Positions 8,305 to 19,100 of a stretch of DNA of 37,435 nt are shown here, piece by piece. The stretch spans positions 1-37,435 of the forward strand of contig JAJDAD010000076.1 of NCBI GenBank assembly GCA_029262055.1, in the 5' to 3' direction. This DNA comes from Candidatus Zhuqueibacterota bacterium (GTDB lineage Bacteria; Zhuqueibacterota; Zhuqueibacteria; Oceanimicrobiales; Oceanimicrobiaceae). Every line of letters begins with the position of its first letter. Position 1 is the first letter of the stretch. The notes under the pieces are model-generated. The model did not search any database. It was not told the origin of the DNA and worked only from the letters and a program-made list of their open reading frames with translations. The position numbers were made by a program, and so were the translations under genes.

Positions 8305-9321
8305 TTAGTAAATCCGTCCTACCGGCGCAGCAACTTTTGGCGTACCCCATGCAATGTCCATTCCGAAGCGAAACAGGTTCTCGATATTTCCGACCCGGTA
8401 GGCTGTGTTGATACCAACCGTGTAGCGGTCCAGAACGTTGCGCAGCACGCCCAACCCAAAACTCCACCGCCGGTTCAAATCGGTCGTACCGAGATTGTTG
8501 GAGAAGCCCGCACGCAGTACAAGGAAATCAGAGAATCGCTTTTCAGCGCCAAAGTAGGTACGATTTGCGGTATCGCTGTGCAGGTTCTTACGCAAGTCAA
8601 ACGCGATGGTGAGTCCGTTAAGATTGTAGGCCCCACCGAACCTCAGGGTTGCGGGGATATCCTCGGAGTAGCTGCCGCGCACTGAAGAGTCCCACCTGAA
8701 AGAATCAATGACGTCTTTGGCGGTGACGCCCAGCCTGAGGTTTTGGTTCACGATCAGCACGTACCCGAGGTCGATGGCGTAGCCTTGGCCCGACCCGGTC
8801 ACCTGCATTGGCCCACCGTCGGCATTATTGCCAAACGAGGCCCAACGCCCTTTGACGGTGATCCCAAAAGACATTTGGTCAAAATAGATTTCGCGCGCGC
8901 CGATGCCGATGTTGGGCAGGGTAAAAGCGAAAGCCAGGCCCAGGGTGTTTTCCATGAGAGCGTCGTCGCCCACAAACAAGAATCCTGCTCCGAGCGAGTA
9001 TTTGCGGTTCACGGGATACATCAAGCCGAAGTAGCCGGACGGGACAAGACCGAAAAGCTTGGCGTAATTGGCGGTGAATGCCGGCCGGTTGCCTGTCAGG
9101 AGTCCAGCAGGGTTGGTGAGAAATGCATTGGCGTCATTGGAGAGGGCCGCATAAGCCTGGCCCATGCCCGCCGGCCGCGCACCGAAACCGGACTCAGTAA
9201 ATGCACCGGGAATGTTGGAGACCTCCTGTCCTGCCAGCGTGCCGGCCAGGAAGATCAGGAAGCAAACGATCGTGCTTGGTTTAGCGAAGCCTGAATGACT
9301 TGTCATAAGTTTCCGTTGCAT
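8305..9321 (-). CDS. PorV/PorQ family outer-membrane protein
   Basis: A 338-residue outer-membrane beta-barrel protein of the PorV/PorQ family (UPF0164), related to the FadL-like barrels used in type IX secretion. It has a signal peptide (hydrophobic stretch about residues 16-31, cleavage near LAGQE). Next comes the family signature SGFGARPAGMGQAYAALSN and the NPAGL motif near residue 71, then alternating barrel strands to the C-terminal region. In type IX systems PorV escorts cargo with sorting domains, and this gene follows a 1642-residue FlgD-tailed protein by only 32 nt, which makes that protein a candidate client. The ATG at 9321 is used here; the ATG five codons in (9306), with ACGGAAAC before it, is a possible alternative. 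It is the last gene of the three-gene minus-strand block. Confidence 0.88.
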   Translation of the reverse strand: MQRKLMTSHSGFAKPSTIVCFLIFLAGTLAGQEVSNIPGAFTESGFGARPAGMGQAYAALSNDANAFLTNPAGLLTGNRPAFTANYAKLFGLVPSGYFGLMYPVNRKYSLGAGFLFVGDDALMENTLGLAFAFTLPNIGIGAREIYFDQMSFGITVKGRWASFGNNADGGPMQVTGSGQGYAIDLGYVLIVNQNLRLGVTAKDVIDSFRWDSSVRGSYSEDIPATLRFGGAYNLNGLTIAFDLRKNLHSDTANRTYFGAEKRFSDFLVLRAGFSNNLGTTDLNRRWSFGLGVLRNVLDRYTVGINTAYRVGNIENLFRFGMDIAWGTPKVAAPVGRIY

Positions 9322-9353
9322 ATCCTAAGATATCGTGCGGTGCGATCCCTGCT

Positions 9354-12300
9354 CTATTTTATCAAAACAACCGATTTCATTTCGTCCGTTCGGTCCGCCG
9401 GATCTTCCAGGACTGCCCTGACCAAGTAACGACCGTTTCTGGCGAGAGCCCCGCTGTCGGTCCGGCCATCCCAATTGATCACGGATCTGCCTCTCGGGAA
9501 CGGTGTGTGATCGTGCAACAGCCGCACCAGGTTGCCTTCCATATTATAGATTTTCAAAGTCAGAAGCGGGTTAGGCGCAGCACTCGAGGACAGGTCGAAT
9601 TCGATCCGTAACCCCGGCAAGCCATCGACCTCGACGAATGGCGAGAACGGATTGGGCGTTACCACCAGGTTGTCAATGCCCAGTGGCTTTGCCAGAGCCA
9701 ATGCGACATATTCACCAGTGGCCTCAATGTTCGCTGCAACCAAGCCGGATGCATCGCTGCTGCCCAGGAGAAACCACTCGCTGTTGACCTGGTCCCAGCG
9801 TGCGATAAAACGCCGCTGCCCTTCCGTGTTGACCGGGGGCGGCAGCATGAGGCGGACGTTGTTCTCAAACAATAGCTCCGCTGGCTTGATGACAAAGGAT
9901 GAGTCTGTGGTAAAAAGTTCGGCACGCCCTTTTTTCGCCGGTGCCAAGGGGATCTGTGAAACCAGGAGATCCGCCCGGGAAAGAACTGAGTTTTTGGAGA
10001 GCTGTAAACGCAGCCCGCGATCGTCAAACAGCACGGTTTCAGTGACCGAGTCGACTGACGCGAAAACCTCTACCGGCAACAGGCCCAGGGCCGTGTTGCG
10101 CCCATCGCTTACCATGATGGTCAAATCTCCAAAGAAACCCGGCTGCAAACTGAGACAGCCGGCGGAGTCGATGCCGGCGGCGCCGCCGGAAACATCCAGC
10201 GACCACTCGGGCGCCCCGATGTCGATGGGCCGGTTGCTGGCATCCAGCGCCGACGCCAGGTAGCAGTGAGTCTCAGCGTTCGATATTTTTGGGCGGTCAT
10301 TCTGGTCTGCCCGGCTGATGAGAATGACAGCAACCCTCTGTGGCTCCAACCTGAAATCAGCCCCGGTTACCGTGTCGGTTTCGGTTACTTCCACTTGTGG
10401 GAAGACAGCTTCGGTCTTATGGTAGGTAAGCGCCGCGTCTGTTTTGTAGAAATCGGCTACGAGCCTGAGCAAGTAGTCGCCGTTGCTATCACTTGTCGTC
10501 CGGGCGGTCCGTCCCTCGCCACCGAGCGGCAGCGCGGAAACAGTGACGCCGCCCAGTCGCTGCCCGCTATCGCTGTTGCTCACCGTTCCTTTGATAAAAC
10601 CGTATTTGCGCAGCACTGCGATGGCGATGGTGCTGTCGCCTGGCGATACCCCTGCCAGCGTGGCCGGAAAATATCCGATGCGTTCAACTTTCAAAGTGTA
10701 GCGCTGTGACGGTACCAGGTTGAGCAGGGTGAAAGTCCCGGCACTGTCGGAGAAAGCGATGCTACGGCTACCCCGGCCATTTGAGGCCTCGACGCGGGCT
10801 GCGTTGATGGGTTCGTCCGTGTCGATATCGCGCACGGTCCCTGTTGCGCTGCCGGTCCTGCTGACCAGCTCGAAGTCGACGCCTGCGACGGCCGGAAGCA
10901 CGCCTCTCACCGGCGCGGGGGTGAAGAATTCTTGTTTGAAAGCAAATACGGTGTAAGCCTCTCCGGGGAGGACCGGCAGGCGTGTCAGAGAATAATCACC
11001 GAGACTGTTTGTGGTGGTGGAGAAGAACACGTCCGAATTGCCACTGAGTTGTGCCGAGACAGTGGCATCGGCAATGGGCGTGCTGTCCACGGATGAATGC
11101 ACATTCCCGCTGATGAAACCGTCGGCCGGATACATTACGACATCAACGCTGGCGTCCTGCGATTCACCTAACAAGAGAGATCGTGTTGGTGCGTACAGCC
11201 CCTCTCTTGTCAGGGTAAGCGTAGACACACCCGCGATGATGCCGCGCAGCGTAAAGGTTCCGCCGCCATCGCTGACTGTCTCGATAGTCTGATCGTTGTT
11301 TTCCAGCGTGATGCCGGCAGCGGCAACCGGAGTGTCGCTTGTGTCCCGCACCGCGCCTGTGAGGGAGGCAAAACTTTCCTGCAGGATAAAGTTGATATTG
11401 TCATGTAAATCGCCTTCGTTTACCACCAGAGTGGTATCACTGCTTTTGAAGCCCGGCCTGGACGCCTCTACGCGAAAGATGCCGCTGTTTAAACAAAGCT
11501 CATAGCGCCCGCCTGAGTCGGACACAGCCGAGAAAGTGGTATCGCCGATGGCCTGGATTTGCGCCGACGGAATTGGTCGTCCTGCAGGATCGGTGATCAC
11601 GCCGGTGATTTGACTTTGTAGTGGCTGCAGAATAGTGTTAAGCTGTTGCGCAGCGCCGGCAATCAACTCGAAGGTGGTTGTGGCTGAGAAATGACACGCC
11701 TTGCTGAAATTCAGTGTGTAGTTTCCCGGGGCGATTTCCAGGGAAAACTCGCCGGCAGCGTCCGTTGTGGTTGTGATGCCGAGTTCGGGAATGGTCACCA
11801 GCACGTCGCTGATGGGTGCGAGACCATCGGTGACTCTTCCCTGCACGATGCCCGAGAGTGCGCTCAGGAAGAAGTCGTTCCCGCGCATGGTCTGCCCCGA
11901 AATGGTGGTAACCGTTTTAGCGCCACCTGACTTAAAGCCTGCGAGAATTGCGTCTATTTGGAAGGGGCTCCCCGGCGGCAGGCCGATGATGTAGTTGCCA
12001 TCCCCATCCGCTTGCGCGTTCATGCTCGAGTCATGCAGAGCCACGACCCGGGCCCCGACTGCCGGTCCGGCAGTTTCGACGTTGACAACTTTGCCCGAGA
12101 CAAATCCTGCCTCTGTCAGCGTGAAGTCTTTGCGCAGCGATTGTCTCGGGGTCACCGTTTGGTCCACCCGGATGTTCAAAAAAGATGCATGCCGGACTTC
12201 CAGTTCATATTGTCCCTGCAGCAGCCCCAGGGAGTACTTGCCGTGCACGTCAGTGGTTGCGACCTGTTCGAGGACGCCGGTGTTTTTGCGGTACGCCCGT

Positions 12301-14282
12301 ACTTCGGCCTCCTGCACGCCGAGACGGTCAAACTTCACCGTGCCATAGATCAGACTGCCGGAAAACAGATTGAACGGGGCAGCGATTTGTTGGTCTTCGG
12401 TCAGGCTGAATTCGTACTGTGGTGGTGCGGCGGAGTAGACGTCGGGTTCGACGGTAAGCTGCCAATCCCCCGGTCCGGCCGCGATTCTGTACCCGCCCTG
12501 GACAGTCGTGCTCGTGGTGTAGACTTGCTCATCTTGTCGTAGATTGACGCGAATACCTTGCAGCGGGCTGCCATTGTCAGCGAGGACGATTTGTCCGGAA
12601 ATGATGTTGGTCGCAGGGCGTAATTGAATTCTGTCCAGAATGGCAGCGTCCCCTTCGCTCAGTGAGATCTGCAAGGCTGCGGATTGAACAAACCCTGTTT
12701 TGCGGGCTGTGATGGTCCATAAGTCCGGACGCAAAGAAACTGAATACGTGCCTGTTTCGTCAGTGGTCGCTTCTTCAGTGGACTCCTGGGATCTCAGTTG
12801 AACGATGGCGCCGGACAGGCTTTGTCCCGCCGCATCGACCACCTGTCCGGAGACAGTGGTTGTCCCTCGTGTAATTTCAAACGAAATGCGGGTGGTGCGG
12901 TTGTCCGAGACTGAAAACACTGCCTCAGGCGTCGTCCTGAATCCAGGCCGTGAGGCCCTGAAGCTGTACGCTCCGTCTGGCAGTCCCAGACGTGCGAAGC
13001 CAAGGGTGTCGGTAACCACCGGCAGCAGTATTTTGCCGTCGCTTGCATTTTTGATCTCAATGGCGACGCGCGACATCCGGCCTTCCGGCGACGTGGCATT
13101 AAACGCTACCCAGCCTGCGGGGCCGGCATAGTCGAACCGGCGCGTGGCGCTGGCAGAAAGGGCGGAGTTGTTTTCCGCGACCACGCGCCATTTGTAGCCG
13201 GTCCTGACCAACAAGTCACCTGGGTCTAGCCAAAACTCAGTGCTGGTAGTTGCCTGACTTAGAAAAATGTATTCGATCTCGCTATCCTGGAACTCCGCGG
13301 ATTCGAACAGAAAAAAGCGGTAAGCCGTTGCCCCCGGAACCTCGGACCATTGGAAATGGAGCTGTCCGTCTGTCACCGTGGCCCCGTCCGCGGGAGTTAC
13401 CAGCGTTGGAGTTTGCGCCAGTGTCGTCCGGTTTACCTGAAAAAATGATGGCGCAACCGGGGCGACGCCGGTCGTGATAAAATCCGGGTTGGGGCCATAA
13501 CTGTTAAGGACCACCCAGTTGTACTCAATTCCTGGCAGCAGCGGCGGGACATTGTTATTGCTGAAGCTGCCGCTCGGATCAGGCTCGCCGTAACGCAGAA
13601 AGGTTGACGGCGTAATGGCCACCCAGATCAGGTTAACGCCGGCGAGGCCGGTCACCTTGCCCGCATCATTTTTTTCCAGGGAAATGGGGCCTTCGGACAA
13701 CATCACCAGGTAATACGGGACACCGTCAACCGGGTCCCACCTGAAAAGCGGCGCTCCCTGTTGCAGACTGATGTTGCCCACCGGACTCGCTACGATTGGC
13801 GTAGAGCTGGCCTCCACGATGATGCGAAATTCCACCGACGTGGCCGTGCTGTCAGTACGCGAGACCAGGATACAGTAGTAGAGGCCGGCGGCGATGCCTT
13901 CGTTGAACGGATTCAGGGTAAGAGTGCCGGCCCCGGTCGCTTGCATGGTGTTAGGGTAGTGATTTGCCAGATCACGGTTTCCAGGGACGGTATCGTAGCG
14001 CAACTCGGCGACTGTCTGCGGCTGCCACTGAATCTGCTTTTCACTGGTGACATCCCCAGCCAGGAAAAGCTCGCGGGGTACTTTGGTGAGTACAAGCGCG
14101 GCATCCTGGTTGGCTGCACTGGCCACCAGACCCGGGTTTATGCCGGTGCCGCCGATCTTCACTTTTGGCGTAATTGCGGATTGCCCGAAAATCAGGCACG
14201 GGCAGAGCAGGAAACAGGCTGACGCCAGTGCGCCGAAAAAGCGGGCCTTACTGGAAAGCAGGTTGTGGTACTTGAATGACAT
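9354..14282 (-). CDS. Giant secreted protein with about eleven carboxypeptidase-regulatory-like repeats and FlgD-like C-terminus
   Basis: A 1642-residue exported surface protein. It has a signal peptide (residues 1-34, ending FGQ). Residues 35-385 are beta-rich and include a fibronectin-type module (TPTLVTPADGATVTDG, then FQWSEVPGATAYRFFL). Residues 386-1300 hold about eleven tandem carboxypeptidase-regulatory-like/Cna-B-type beta-sandwich repeats with the recurring pattern G-x-V-x-D...P-x-x-x-A-x-V...D-x-x-G-x-Y. Two of these end in nearly identical SRPGF segments. Residues 1300-1530 form a non-repetitive beta-rich region, and residues 1545-1642 an FlgD-Ig-like C-terminal domain (TLKIYNMEGNLVRLL, INWDGRTDSGALARNGRY). 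It probably forms an extended rod or adhesin exported by a type IX-like route. It sits between two outer-membrane protein genes. The start is ATG without an obvious Shine-Dalgarno. Confidence 0.88.
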   Translation of the reverse strand: MSFKYHNLLSSKARFFGALASACFLLCPCLIFGQSAITPKVKIGGTGINPGLVASAANQDAALVLTKVPRELFLAGDVTSEKQIQWQPQTVAELRYDTVPGNRDLANHYPNTMQATGAGTLTLNPFNEGIAAGLYYCILVSRTDSTATSVEFRIIVEASSTPIVASPVGNISLQQGAPLFRWDPVDGVPYYLVMLSEGPISLEKNDAGKVTGLAGVNLIWVAITPSTFLRYGEPDPSGSFSNNNVPPLLPGIEYNWVVLNSYGPNPDFITTGVAPVAPSFFQVNRTTLAQTPTLVTPADGATVTDGQLHFQWSEVPGATAYRFFLFESAEFQDSEIEYIFLSQATTSTEFWLDPGDLLVRTGYKWRVVAENNSALSASATRRFDYAGPAGWVAFNATSPEGRMSRVAIEIKNASDGKILLPVVTDTLGFARLGLPDGAYSFRASRPGFRTTPEAVFSVSDNRTTRISFEITRGTTTVSGQVVDAAGQSLSGAIVQLRSQESTEEATTDETGTYSVSLRPDLWTITARKTGFVQSAALQISLSEGDAAILDRIQLRPATNIISGQIVLADNGSPLQGIRVNLRQDEQVYTTSTTVQGGYRIAAGPGDWQLTVEPDVYSAAPPQYEFSLTEDQQIAAPFNLFSGSLIYGTVKFDRLGVQEAEVRAYRKNTGVLEQVATTDVHGKYSLGLLQGQYELEVRHASFLNIRVDQTVTPRQSLRKDFTLTEAGFVSGKVVNVETAGPAVGARVVALHDSSMNAQADGDGNYIIGLPPGSPFQIDAILAGFKSGGAKTVTTISGQTMRGNDFFLSALSGIVQGRVTDGLAPISDVLVTIPELGITTTTDAAGEFSLEIAPGNYTLNFSKACHFSATTTFELIAGAAQQLNTILQPLQSQITGVITDPAGRPIPSAQIQAIGDTTFSAVSDSGGRYELCLNSGIFRVEASRPGFKSSDTTLVVNEGDLHDNINFILQESFASLTGAVRDTSDTPVAAAGITLENNDQTIETVSDGGGTFTLRGIIAGVSTLTLTREGLYAPTRSLLLGESQDASVDVVMYPADGFISGNVHSSVDSTPIADATVSAQLSGNSDVFFSTTTNSLGDYSLTRLPVLPGEAYTVFAFKQEFFTPAPVRGVLPAVAGVDFELVSRTGSATGTVRDIDTDEPINAARVEASNGRGSRSIAFSDSAGTFTLLNLVPSQRYTLKVERIGYFPATLAGVSPGDSTIAIAVLRKYGFIKGTVSNSDSGQRLGGVTVSALPLGGEGRTARTTSDSNGDYLLRLVADFYKTDAALTYHKTEAVFPQVEVTETDTVTGADFRLEPQRVAVILISRADQNDRPKISNAETHCYLASALDASNRPIDIGAPEWSLDVSGGAAGIDSAGCLSLQPGFFGDLTIMVSDGRNTALGLLPVEVFASVDSVTETVLFDDRGLRLQLSKNSVLSRADLLVSQIPLAPAKKGRAELFTTDSSFVIKPAELLFENNVRLMLPPPVNTEGQRRFIARWDQVNSEWFLLGSSDASGLVAANIEATGEYVALALAKPLGIDNLVVTPNPFSPFVEVDGLPGLRIEFDLSSSAAPNPLLTLKIYNMEGNLVRLLHDHTPFPRGRSVINWDGRTDSGALARNGRYLVRAVLEDPADRTDEMKSVVLIK

Positions 14283-14410
14283 AAAACCGGCGCTGACAAT
14301 TACGGTTTGAAATCCTTGTCTACCATTTATTAATCTAAGATCTTAAAACTGAAATGTCCATGATTCAGTTTACATTACCCGGCAAATGAGCAGGTGAGGG
14401 GGCTGAGTTT

Positions 14411-15919
14411 TCAAAGGCGATATGTTGTGGAGAATCGTAAAAAGGAAGAGTTGAACGGCGTGGCAACATAGTCCAGGCGAAAGCGGGAGTTCAGGTTTAC
14501 GCCGCCACCGAGAGAGAAGAATGGCAGAAAAAAACGGTTGCGCTCTGAAACATCCGGTTCTAATTCATCATCTTCGATAGTCACCTTAAAAGTCTCCGCG
14601 AACACAATGCCAAGCCCCAAAATCAATGGTTCCACACCGATGCCGATGCGCAGGGCATTGCTGAACTCGATGCCCTGGTGGATTTCGCCGCCGTCGGTGC
14701 GCGTGCCCAGACTGTCGAAGCGTTGGTAGTTGAAGCGATAGGAAAGTTCGTCAAAGTATCTGGTGAACACGGCAGATGCCACATAATTGCTCCACCTGGA
14801 CGAGAAGCCGAGAGCAAGTGAGCCGGGCAGGCTCAAATCGATTCCGGGCACAGCGGTGATTTTCTTTTCAGTCTTTGTCAGGTTGTCTTCCACCAGGATG
14901 TCGACATCGAGGATGTCTTCGTCGGGCCCGGCGTTGAGGTTGAGCGCACGAATGTCATTGTGGATCATGCTAAACGGGCCGCTCAAATCCATGGTGACCG
15001 GAAGCGCCAGGGTCGCATCGAAGCTGACATCTCCGTTCAGGTGATAGCCTGCTCCCCAGCGCAGTCGGGTCGCATTGCCCTCCCAATCGCCTTTTAGCAC
15101 GGCAAAAAGACTGTCGTACTGAATGCCCACCGGATCGTTGAAATCCCGGCTGTCACCGCCGGTGCTGGTGATGGTGCCTTCCGGCAGGAATGTCCCCTCG
15201 AAACCCATTTCGCCATTGAAATTATCGTACACCATGCCGACTGAAAGATGTTCCAGAATTCGCGTTCCAAAGCCGATGCTGGAGACTTCGATGTTCAGCG
15301 CCATACTCAAATTGCCGTTGATCGTGCCGAACAGGCGTTGGGTTTCGCTGCCGTTGTCGTCGAGAGCGGCAGCGAGAAATTCGCCGCCCGACATATTCAA
15401 TTGCGTTTCCAGGCGAAAAGGCTGGTGGAATGAGGCCGCCAGTCCGAACGCTGGATTGGCATACATGACAGCCCCTCCTTTAAGGCCGCCACGCATGTCG
15501 AGTTCGCTGTTTACGGCCGCATTTTCCACTACCCCCGGCTGCAGCACACCGTTCGGGGAATTATCTTCTGCCGTTTCAATGAGGGAATCGTTAATCCGGC
15601 CTTCGATATTGAAAATAGACGCCGGATCGATGGTTAGCGGCGGCGCCCAATCGAATGTTATCGAGAAACCATTGGCAAAGCCGAGCCCGGCGGGGTTGGA
15701 CGAGATCGACTCGGCGTCCGGGAAAAGGGTGCTAATGCTTCCCCCTAGAGCATTAGCCCTTGACCCTAATCCCGAAAAGCCTTGCCCCGACCACTTGAAA
15801 TCGAGGCCGATTATACCGCCCCGCAAGCGGTCGATGCGACTGCTGGTGTTTTGTGAGAAAACCGTTTGGTGCGATATGAGGATGAGGAGTGCTACGACTC
15901 CTTTGCAGCAAAATGCCAT
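14411..15919 (-). CDS. Outer-membrane beta-barrel protein (FadL/PorV-like)
   Basis: A 502-residue predicted outer-membrane barrel. I place the start at the ATG at 15919, because it gives a clean signal peptide (MAFCCKGVVALLILIS to VFSQ). The longer frame back to a TTG at 16069 adds 50 residues that look untranslated. The mature part begins with GFSGLGSRANALGGSIS and SISSNPAGLGFANG, the NPAGL signature seen in FadL/PorV-type barrels. Alternating polar/apolar strands follow, ending in the aromatic YVATPFNSSFLRFSTTYRL tail. It is the first gene of a minus-strand block with the 1642-residue repeat protein (128 nt downstream) and the PorV-like gene. Its role may be transport or assembly for the repeat protein; no substrate can be named. 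Confidence 0.82.
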   Translation of the reverse strand: MAFCCKGVVALLILISHQTVFSQNTSSRIDRLRGGIIGLDFKWSGQGFSGLGSRANALGGSISTLFPDAESISSNPAGLGFANGFSITFDWAPPLTIDPASIFNIEGRINDSLIETAEDNSPNGVLQPGVVENAAVNSELDMRGGLKGGAVMYANPAFGLAASFHQPFRLETQLNMSGGEFLAAALDDNGSETQRLFGTINGNLSMALNIEVSSIGFGTRILEHLSVGMVYDNFNGEMGFEGTFLPEGTITSTGGDSRDFNDPVGIQYDSLFAVLKGDWEGNATRLRWGAGYHLNGDVSFDATLALPVTMDLSGPFSMIHNDIRALNLNAGPDEDILDVDILVEDNLTKTEKKITAVPGIDLSLPGSLALGFSSRWSNYVASAVFTRYFDELSYRFNYQRFDSLGTRTDGGEIHQGIEFSNALRIGIGVEPLILGLGIVFAETFKVTIEDDELEPDVSERNRFFLPFFSLGGGVNLNSRFRLDYVATPFNSSFLRFSTTYRL

Positions 15920-16049
15920 CCCTGGAGAATCGTTTCTTTTTTTCAATTCCAATGAAAGTCTATTCTTGCTCCGGAAAATTAAGTGGGGAGATTCTACGCG
16001 AGATGTGTCGAAGTAATATCCGTGAAAAACAAGTGCGTAGAATATAGAC

Positions 16050-16107
16050 AAGCCTCGTCTTCTAGTCAATACTAAAGTTGCGCTAACCTTAGCTTTTTGC
16101 GAGGCTT
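16050..16107 (-). terminator. Nested hairpin after the CHAT protease gene
   Basis: The outer stem AAGCCTCG/CGAGGCTT (16050-16057 with 16100-16107) encloses an inner 8-bp stem (16072-16079 with 16085-16092, one G-U pair, 5-nt loop). It lies 14 nt after the CHAT gene stop on the minus strand and before the barrel gene. There is no run of U after it, so it is a likely transcript end or processing structure rather than a textbook terminator. Confidence 0.42.
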
Positions 16108-16120
16108 CGTAAAAAATTGA

Positions 16121-19100
16121 TCAAATCTTCTTCTGTCTATTACGAAAATAATGAAGTGTGGCGACCACAAGGCTTAAACATAACAGAGAGCCGCAAATGA
16201 GCAGTAGATGTCTGTCTCGGGGTTCTCCCGGATCTCCGTACAGCACGAACGACGCCCAAAAGAACGGATGTTGAAAATGGTATCGGCCCGGAGTTGCTTC
16301 CTGGTTTTGCAGTACTTCCCTTTTTGCCAGGGCGAGGGCCTCCGCTTTTGACGCGCCCCGCTGGAAAAGATGTTTGTAAAACAATGGCATAAGATAGGCA
16401 GCAGATCGATCGTCAACCTTCCACTGGGTCATTAAAACCGAGCGTGCCCCTGAGGCAAGAAAGTGTCTCGGTAAGGCAAGGATGCCCTCCCCCTTAACCC
16501 GCCTGCCCAAAGCTGTTTCACAGGCACTAAGTACGATTAGGTCCATGGACAACCGGGTATCGAGGATTTCGTAGCCCATCAGAATGCCATCGCTGGAGTC
16601 TTGGTCCGCCGCCAACAGGATTCCGGAAAAGAGATCGAAAAGGGTATCTGAGAAGGCGTGGGTAGCGAAGTGCACAATATCATAGCTTGCTCCATGCAAG
16701 AGGTGCCTTTCATGGGCGAGAGCGCGCTCTTTCAGAGTCGTTTCCGGGTGGTAGTTCAGGATGCCCTTCATTTCTTTTTGAGAGAAGGGCAGTGGCGTAA
16801 ATGTCAGTCCATTTGGCAACTTTGCATAGGAGCTTTCTTCTGTAAATGGATTTCCAAGAATGAGCATTCTGGCATTACTAAATGAATGCTGTTGTATGTC
16901 CAAATGCGCCAGGCCCGGGCTGTACACCAGAGTGAAATGGTTTTGGACAAAGCTCCCGGCATAGTCAGGGGGATCAGTTGGTGCATAACTGTCTTTTTCA
17001 GGCGACCGGGTCAGGAGAAGCTCAAACGGTAAATTGCTTAGAAGCAGGTCCGGGACGATGATTAGGCGTTCGGGCAGGTCCATTACCGTAGCAATCGGTG
17101 CCAGGAGCTGGTCGTAGATCTGGTAAGCCAGTTTCGCTCGGAAGGGAATATGATCAAAGTTCTGAGGGCTGGCGTTGTACAAGGGGGCAACCAGTTTTTT
17201 GACTGCTAAAGCCAGATCTCGGGATCGCACATTCAGTCTCAGTATCCTGAAGTTCTGCCCGGTAGCCACAAGGGCGAAGGAGTGTTGGTCTTCGATGTGG
17301 TACAGTACGAGAGCGTAACCGGTCGGGGCAAGGCGTCCCATAAGAGCTTGTACGGAAAGAGGACGGACCGTGTGTGCCGGCCGGCGTGCCAGCCTCAGTC
17401 GGTGGGAAATCAATTCATACTTTGCGGCATTGTATAGCGGAAGCAAATCTTCGGCGTGAGTGGGATCCTGCCGACTGAGCCGTTGAATCCGGGTGAGTTT
17501 GTCAGAGGCAGCCCGGTACATTCGGTACTCCCTAAGGTCTTGCGATTGCGCGGAGCTGGATGATTTTTCGATGGCAATCTCGTGCAGCACTCGTGCCTGA
17601 CTAAGGGTTTCATAATAAAGGACACTGTCCGCAAACACCCGTTCGTGGCCAGACTCGAATAATTGAAAGAAACAGGCTGCGAGTTTGCGATAAACGTCGT
17701 AGCGCGTGCTGAAGTAGCCCATTCGGAACATGTCTTCTTCAAGTCGTTGGCGCGACTTTTCTATGATGGCCGCTGCGTTTTTCAGAGACCTGATAGCAGC
17801 AGCCAGGTCACCGGTGCGCAGGTGCATCTCCGCCAGACCGGAGTAGGTTTCCGACAGAATCTCGAAGTTGCTGTCTGCCGCAGCTAGACGCTGGGCTGTT
17901 TTTAATTGCTCTGCACTCTCTTGAAGATTTCCTTGGCGCAGTGCTACTTCGCCGATCCTCAGCCTGTAGAGCGCCTCATATCTTTCGGAATCTGCTTTTT
18001 GGGCGAGCCTGAGCGCTTGCACATATACTTGCTGCGCGCTGTCAAAATGTGTCTCCTGAAAATACGTTTGTGCGATCATGCCCAGGTTGTACGCACGTTC
18101 CAGAAGATCGCCGTATCGACTACCGAAGTTGATATATTCCCGGTATAGTTTGCGAGCTTGCAGATTTTTCCCTTCGAGGAGCAGGACGTCGGCGATTCTG
18201 ACCTTGGCACGAAATTGTTCATCCGTCAGATTCCTGGAGATGGCAAGCTCGAGGGCCTCGGTATAGACCTTTTTTGCCAATTGGTTTTGCCGCAGGAACA
18301 GATAAAGGTCACCTTTGTCTTGTTTAACCAAAATGAGCCTTCTTAAACTGTTCGCCCTGGCGGCATGCTCTTCACTGAGGTCGTAGGCCTTGAGTGCTTC
18401 GCTGTATTTTTCTTGAAAGTAGAGGGCATGAGCATAACCGGAATACCACTTGGCTGAGTCTCCGAACGAGTGGAGCGCAGATGCTATTTCCGCGGCTCGT
18501 TTGTACTGTACTTCAGCCTGCTGGAAGTCAGCCTGCTGTCGACTGAGGCTGCCGCGGTGGGCGGCCACCAAATGCATAATCCTCAACGAGTGGGTTTCCG
18601 CTGCCAGGGTTGCCGCCTGGTCCGAAAGTCTTTTCGAGTCAGGATAGTTTCTCAAGAACTTTTGCGCAACACCGCGTAGCAACAAAAAGCGTGCTTGTAG
18701 CGCTCTGTCGCCGCTCGATTCGGCACTGGTGAGAGCAACCTGCCAAACGGAATCTGCCCTGTCGGGTTGTAGAAGATGCCGAAAGCAATTTCCCAGCACG
18801 TCCAGGATTGCCAGGTGCTCATAGGCCGGCTTTGCCAGGGGCGAAAGTATCCGCATTGCTTGTCGATAGTCAAGGTCCTCGAACAAGTAGAAAGCCTGAA
18901 TAATTTGTTTGCTTGTGTGGCTGGACGAATCGATGTATGGGGCAATACTATCAAACTTTCGTCCGCTTTGGTGACAGAAGTTGACGAAGTCCTTCAAGAG
19001 AAAGGTATTGTGGAGGGTATCGGAGTCGATCGCACGAAGAAAAGCATTGAACGCTTCCGTTTCATGCTCCAAATAGTCCAAGGTCTTGGCCAGCGCCCAA

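Noticed and set aside
7625-8467. 280-codon minus-strand frame over the patatin gene end and the intergenic repeat
   Set aside because: It is antisense to the patatin gene and runs through the CGCAAAG repeat, which yields typical artefact translations such as FFLCVLCGSAS.
11958-12542. 194-codon plus-strand frame inside the 1642-residue gene
   Set aside because: It is antisense to conserved repeat domains of the large gene; no start signal or domain.
15919-16069. N-terminal extension of the barrel gene to a TTG at 16069
   Set aside because: The added 50 residues lack signal-peptide character and put the real signal peptide internal; the ATG at 15919 fits better.
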